A stretch of DNA of 64,000 bases from an uncultured Oscillospiraceae bacterium (GTDB lineage Bacteria > Bacillota > Clostridia > Oscillospirales > Ruminococcaceae). Shown here one piece after another: positions 60,265 through 64,000 of the stretch; the stretch's first letter is position 1, and the number at the start of each line of letters is the position of its first letter. The stretch lies in contig CAJTTB010000005.1 in NCBI GenBank assembly GCA_910579175.1, forward strand, positions 1 to 64,000, read 5' to 3'. The notes under the pieces are model-generated. The model did no database searches and had not been told where the DNA came from. It was given only the letters and a program-made list of their open reading frames with translations. Made by a program: the position numbers and the translations under genes.

Positions 60265-62252
60265 AAAAAATAACGCAGGCAAAAACTGCGGGTTTTTGTT
60301 TTGGAGTAAAGCGTGCAGTGGAAATGGTTTATAGATTGGCAGAGCAGACTTGTTTTGTCAAAACGCTTGGACCAATTATACACAATCCACAGGTTGTAGA
60401 GGATTTAAGTCAAAAAGGTGTGCAAGCGATTTGCACATTAGATGAGGCATCACCACAAGATACTGTTGTGATTCGCTCTCATGGAGTGGGGCAGGAGGTT
60501 TATGATGAACTGATAAATCATCATATTCATTATATTGATGCGACCTGTCCTTTTGTGTCAAAGATTCATAAAATTGTTCGGGAACATTCTAAAAAAGGCG
60601 ATGTCATTGTCATTGCTGGTGATAAAAATCATCCTGAAGTTTTAGGAATTCAAGGGCACAGCGTCTCAGAGACATATGTCATTAAAGATGATATCGAATT
60701 ATTAAGTTGTCTTGAAAAAATAGACCATATTGAACAAAAAAATGTGGTTTTGGTAGCCCAAACTACGTTTAATACAAATTTTTGGCGTCAATGTGTAGAA
60801 AAAACAAGAAAACTATATACAAATATCATTTTTTTTGATACAATATGTAATGCGACGAATGAACGCCAGGCGGAAGCAATTCATTTGGCTAAAAATCATG
60901 ATTTGATGATAGTGATTGGAGGAAAGGATAGTTCTAATACCAAAAAATTAAAACAGGTTTGTGAAATGTTTGCACCAACTTATTTAATTGAAACGGCACA
61001 GGAGCTTTCCAACATACCGATTGGTGATTTCCATGCTATTGGCGTCACTGCCGGAGCGTCAACCCCGGCTTATATAATTAAGGAGGTTCGTAAGACCATG
61101 AGTGAAATTGTAAACAACCAAGAAGAGGAACTAGATTTTGCACAGTTATTTGAGCAATCTTTAGAAACTGAAAAATTATATAATGGGAAAAGGGTTAAAG
61201 GTATTGTTACTACAATCGCTCCAAATGAAGTTCATGTGGACATTGGTGCTAAACAAGCCGGTATTATACCAGCTGACGAATTAACTGATACCCCAGATCA
61301 AAAACCTACTGATGTTGTGTCAAAAGGCGACGAAATTGACTTGATTGTTTTAAAAGTAAATGACCAAGAGGGCGTTGTAATGCTGAGCAAGAGACGCTGT
61401 GATGCACAGGCTGGATTTGATAAGATCCAAAAAGCATTTGAAGATGGCGAAGTATTAGAGGGAGTTATTACAAATGTGGTAAAAGGCGGCGTATTGGTGT
61501 TGTCTAACCATACAAAGATATTTGTTCCTGCTTCTCAAGTTTCTGACAAACGCATTGAAGATTTAAATACACTTTTAAAACAACCAGTGAAATTTAAAAT
61601 CTTAGAAGTAAATGAAAAACGCAATCGTGCATTGGGTTCTGTTCGTGCAGTATTAAATGAAGGTAAAAAGGAATTAGAAGATAAATTCTGGTCCGAAGTA
61701 GAGATTGGAAAGACCTATCGTGGAGAAGTAAAATCCTTAACTTCTTATGGTGCTTTTGTCGATTTAGGCGGCGTTGATGGTATGATTCACGTAACCGAAT
61801 TGGCTTGGACAAAGGTAAAACACCCTTCTGAAGTTGTCAATATTGGCGATGTTGTAGAAGTTTATGTAAAAGATTTGGATATCGAAAAACGCCGCATCTC
61901 TTTGGGATATAAAAAGACAGAGGACAACCCTTGGGTAAAATTCCAAAATGAATATCATGTTGAAGATGTTGTGACAGTTAAAATTGTATCCTTTACAAAT
62001 TATGGTGCGTTTGCAACAATTATTCCAGGAATTGACGGTTTGATACATATTTCTCAGATTGCAAATCAGAGAGTGGAAAAGATTTCTGATATCTTAGAAA
62101 TTGGTCAGGAAGTTGAAGCAAAAATTATTGATATCAACTTTGATACAAAACGTGTCAGTCTTTCTATGAGAGCATTGCTACCTGAAGAAGACCAAAAAAT
62201 TCAAAAAGAAAATGATGAATCAGAGGTTTCTGAAGAAGCTGTTGAAGAATAA
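60261..62252 (+). CDS. ispH: Bifunctional HMBPP reductase (IspH) - S1 RNA-binding domain protein
   Basis: A 663-residue fusion typical of Clostridia. Residues 1 to about 285 are IspH, the last MEP-pathway enzyme, which makes IPP and DMAPP; its three cluster Cys are C13 (AGFCFGV), C96 (DATCPFV) and C196 (CNATNERQ). About 300-650 carries four S1 motifs (GKRVKGIVTTIAPNEVHVDIG, GEVLEGVITNVVKGGVLV, GKTYRGEVKSLTSYGAFVDLGG and VVTVKIVSFTNYGAFATIIPG), followed by an acidic tail. The S1 part binds RNA and probably ribosomes. The reason for the fusion is unclear. Confidence 0.97.
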   Translation: MKKITQAKTAGFCFGVKRAVEMVYRLAEQTCFVKTLGPIIHNPQVVEDLSQKGVQAICTLDEASPQDTVVIRSHGVGQEVYDELINHHIHYIDATCPFVSKIHKIVREHSKKGDVIVIAGDKNHPEVLGIQGHSVSETYVIKDDIELLSCLEKIDHIEQKNVVLVAQTTFNTNFWRQCVEKTRKLYTNIIFFDTICNATNERQAEAIHLAKNHDLMIVIGGKDSSNTKKLKQVCEMFAPTYLIETAQELSNIPIGDFHAIGVTAGASTPAYIIKEVRKTMSEIVNNQEEELDFAQLFEQSLETEKLYNGKRVKGIVTTIAPNEVHVDIGAKQAGIIPADELTDTPDQKPTDVVSKGDEIDLIVLKVNDQEGVVMLSKRRCDAQAGFDKIQKAFEDGEVLEGVITNVVKGGVLVLSNHTKIFVPASQVSDKRIEDLNTLLKQPVKFKILEVNEKRNRALGSVRAVLNEGKKELEDKFWSEVEIGKTYRGEVKSLTSYGAFVDLGGVDGMIHVTELAWTKVKHPSEVVNIGDVVEVYVKDLDIEKRRISLGYKKTEDNPWVKFQNEYHVEDVVTVKIVSFTNYGAFATIIPGIDGLIHISQIANQRVEKISDILEIGQEVEAKIIDINFDTKRVSLSMRALLPEEDQKIQKENDESEVSEEAVEE

Positions 62253-62266
62253 GGCTTGATTTTAAG

Positions 62267-62298
62267 TCCGCATTTCATTTGAAATGCGGATTTTTTTC
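62267..62298 (+). terminator. Terminator of the cmk-plsC-ispH/S1 operon
   Basis: TCCGCATTTCA (62267-62277) and TGAAATGCGGA (62280-62290) form a tight stem followed by T7. Confidence 0.95.
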
Positions 62299-62510
62299 TT
62301 GTAAGATGGTGGATGAGTGGATTGATGGAGAAATAAATATCCTTTTTTATCCAGATTTCAGAAATATTTTATAGTATTCAATTGGCTGTTATGATATAAT
62401 CAAAATAAAAGATGGATAAAACCATTTGTTTTGCCAAGTTGGAATTTTTTTGATAAAATAACCCATACTGATAAATAAGCATTATCATAACAATAATGGA
62501 GGAAAAATTG

Positions 62511-63785
62511 ATGAATCAATTAAAACGTGAAGAACTTCAAAAAGGGATTTATTTCAATAGTATTTCAGATGAAAGATTTAAAACCAATCGGTTATCTTTA
62601 TATTTAGTGACCCCAATGAGCGAACAAACCGTCGCAGTAAATGCCTTGATACCAAACCTACTTCGCAAAGGATATGAGGAATATCCTGATTTTACCAGCT
62701 TTAATCGCTATTTGAATGAATTGTATGGAGCCTATGCGGACGGGAATATCGATAAAGTTGGAGATAATCAATTGGTAAGTCTCTCAGTTACAGCGATTGA
62801 TGACCGCTTTACTTTGGAACAGGAAAAAATGACCAAAGAAATTGCACATATTTTAGGCTCTATGCTTTTAAAACCAGTTTGGAAGGATGGTCAGTTTATT
62901 CCTTCTGAAGTGGAATTGGAAAAAAATATTTTAATCGATGAAATTCGTTCTTTAATCAATGATAAGAGAAGTTATGCAGTTAGTACAGCAATTAAGTTGA
63001 TGTGTCAAAATGAACCATATGGAATTGGTAAACATGGTACCATCCAACAGGTGCAACAAATAACCCCTCAAACGCTTACAACAGCTTATCAGAACTTGCT
63101 AAAACAGGCACATATTGAAATTATGTTTGTGGGATGTGGCGATGCAGAAATTGCAAAACAGGAATTAAGAAATAGTTTTTCTAAACTAGAAAGAACGTAT
63201 CAACCAATTTCAATTTCAGCAACACACGAAATCTTACAACAGACATTGTCTAAAACAGACTATATGGATGTAACACAATCTAAGATGGTGTTGGGTTTTG
63301 GCACCGGAATCAATTCAGAGAGCGAACAAGTTTCAGCTATGAGATTGATGACAGCAGTATTTGGAGGTACACCGACTTCCAAATTGTTTTTAAATGTGCG
63401 TGAAAAATTGAGCTTATGTTATTACTGTGCTGCTCGTTTTGACCGTATGAAGGGAATTATCACCGTGGATTGTGGTGTAGAAGAGAAAAATATAGAACAG
63501 GCAAAACAGGAAATTATCAATCAATTGGAACAAATCAAACAGGGAAATATCACCGATGAAGAAATTCAAAATGCAGTGTTGAGTTTGGAGAACTCCTATC
63601 AAACCGTAAATGATTCCAATGCAGCAGTTTCAGGTTTTTATTTGGGTGAAATACTGGCAAATACCATTCGTACCCCAGAGCAAGAAGCGGCTTTGATAAA
63701 GTCTGTCACAAAAGAGCAGATCATAAAAGCGGCAAATATGTTGCATTTAGATATTGTTTATCTGCTGACTGGAGAAGAAAAATAG
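62511..63785 (+). CDS. yfmF: M16-like peptidase, EF-P 5-aminopentanol modification-associated YfmF type
   Basis: A 424-residue inverzincin-fold protein with two M16 domains. N-terminal LYLVTPMSEQTVAVNALIPNLLRKGYEEYPDFTSFNRYLNELYGA corresponds to the active-site helix, but the HxxEH zinc motif is absent, so this is the inactive partner. The C-terminal half shows MRLMTAVFGGTPTSKLFLNVREKLSLCYYCAARFD, as in the family. B. subtilis YmfF/YmfH are linked to EF-P modification. ATG 62511 follows GGAGGA; an upstream ATG (62496) contains that RBS. The next gene is the YfmH-type partner. Confidence 0.88.
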   Translation: MNQLKREELQKGIYFNSISDERFKTNRLSLYLVTPMSEQTVAVNALIPNLLRKGYEEYPDFTSFNRYLNELYGAYADGNIDKVGDNQLVSLSVTAIDDRFTLEQEKMTKEIAHILGSMLLKPVWKDGQFIPSEVELEKNILIDEIRSLINDKRSYAVSTAIKLMCQNEPYGIGKHGTIQQVQQITPQTLTTAYQNLLKQAHIEIMFVGCGDAEIAKQELRNSFSKLERTYQPISISATHEILQQTLSKTDYMDVTQSKMVLGFGTGINSESEQVSAMRLMTAVFGGTPTSKLFLNVREKLSLCYYCAARFDRMKGIITVDCGVEEKNIEQAKQEIINQLEQIKQGNITDEEIQNAVLSLENSYQTVNDSNAAVSGFYLGEILANTIRTPEQEAALIKSVTKEQIIKAANMLHLDIVYLLTGEEK

Positions 63786-63807
63786 AATTTTAAAAAGGTG
63801 GTTATAG

Positions 63808-64000
63808 ATGATGAAACAGCAAGTGATTAAAAATGAAAGATTAAAAGAACAATATTATTCTTTTGAACATGAAACAGGACTTAAAATTTTGCTCTACCCA
63901 ATGAAGGGATATCGTTCTTGTTATGCCTTGTTTGGGACAAATTTGGGTTCTATTGATACAACCTTTAAAACAGATGGCGATCAAGATTATACGATTGTTC
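63808..64000 (+). CDS. yfmH: M16 family peptidase, YfmH type, N-terminal fragment
   Basis: Only the first 64 codons are in the window. MKQQVIKNERLKEQYYSFEHETGLKILLYPMKGYRSCYALFGTNLGSIDTTFK-type sequence is the start of a YmfH/M16 zinc-protease-like protein, the normal partner of the preceding YfmF. The zinc-binding HxxEH region lies beyond the window. RBS AAAGGTGG precedes two adjacent ATGs (63808, 63811). Confidence 0.85.
   Translation, partial: MMKQQVIKNERLKEQYYSFEHETGLKILLYPMKGYRSCYALFGTNLGSIDTTFKTDGDQDYTIV

Noticed and set aside
1..64000. Search for CRISPR arrays, rRNA genes, complete insertion sequences and common riboswitches
   Set aside because: No repeat-spacer pattern, rRNA segment, transposase or recognisable riboswitch core was seen by eye; a covariance-model scan would be needed to exclude faint RNA elements.

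Overview
The window looks like chromosome of a low-G+C, spore-forming, anaerobic Bacillota of class Clostridia, probably Oscillospirales-like. The evidence is the gene set: ctsR-mcsA-mcsB-clpC, CIRCE-hrcA-grpE-dnaK-dnaJ, an IspH-ribosomal-S1 fusion, the sporulation membrane protein YtaF, CotF-like proteins, a high-cysteine HCB-type small protein, and a selenium/molybdenum cofactor operon. TTG start codons are frequent. No species can be named from sequence alone.

Layout. 1-461: the right end of an integrated element (integrase C-terminus, direct repeats) lying against the 3' end of a tRNA-Thr gene. 505-7095: a lone EutH-type permease with an M24 aminopeptidase, two CotF-like genes, tRNA-Ser, ytaF and a solitary peptide-binding lipoprotein. 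7643-16725: a P-type ATPase, a sugar O-acetyltransferase, an isomerase/oxidoreductase pair, a flavin-binding protein, two MATE exporters and a tiny Cys/Gly-rich protein. 17025-21510: the CtsR-controlled protein-quality operon. 21851-25862: a polyferredoxin membrane protein, an unrecognised protein, and an Fe-S scaffold-like gene paired with a GGGtGRT-family gene behind a palindromic operator. 26065-34886: small regulators (including a divergent XRE pair resembling a phage switch), a nucleoside hydrolase, a GNAT, an Lrp/aminotransferase pair, a glycosyltransferase and a membrane XRE protein.

35085-42133: acetate kinase, divergent from a seven-gene operon running tmcAL-modB-modC-csd-DUF3343-yqeC-xdhC. 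The last six encode molybdate uptake and maturation of selenium-dependent molybdenum hydroxylases. 42130-47743: a YcxB-like protein and the heat-shock operon behind a perfect CIRCE element. 48005-56303: murA, a 0.9 kb region of decayed sequence, rlmH, a MerR regulator divergent from a MATE gene with the expected 19-bp-spacer promoter, a DivIVA-like protein, an orphan fumarase/tartrate dehydratase beta subunit and another MATE. 56656-64000: rpiR-type regulator, BaiN-like flavoprotein, cmk-plsC-ispH/S1, and two M16-like genes (the second cut by the window end).

The core is ordinary housekeeping. The most interesting parts are the scaffold/GGGtGRT pair with its 20-bp palindrome, the selenium-molybdenum operon led by tmcAL, the XRE switch, the orphan beta subunit, and the decayed region at 49.3-50.2 kb. 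I did not find a clearly new multi-gene system. Starts were often moved inward from the longest reading frame, to the codon with a properly spaced ribosome-binding site.
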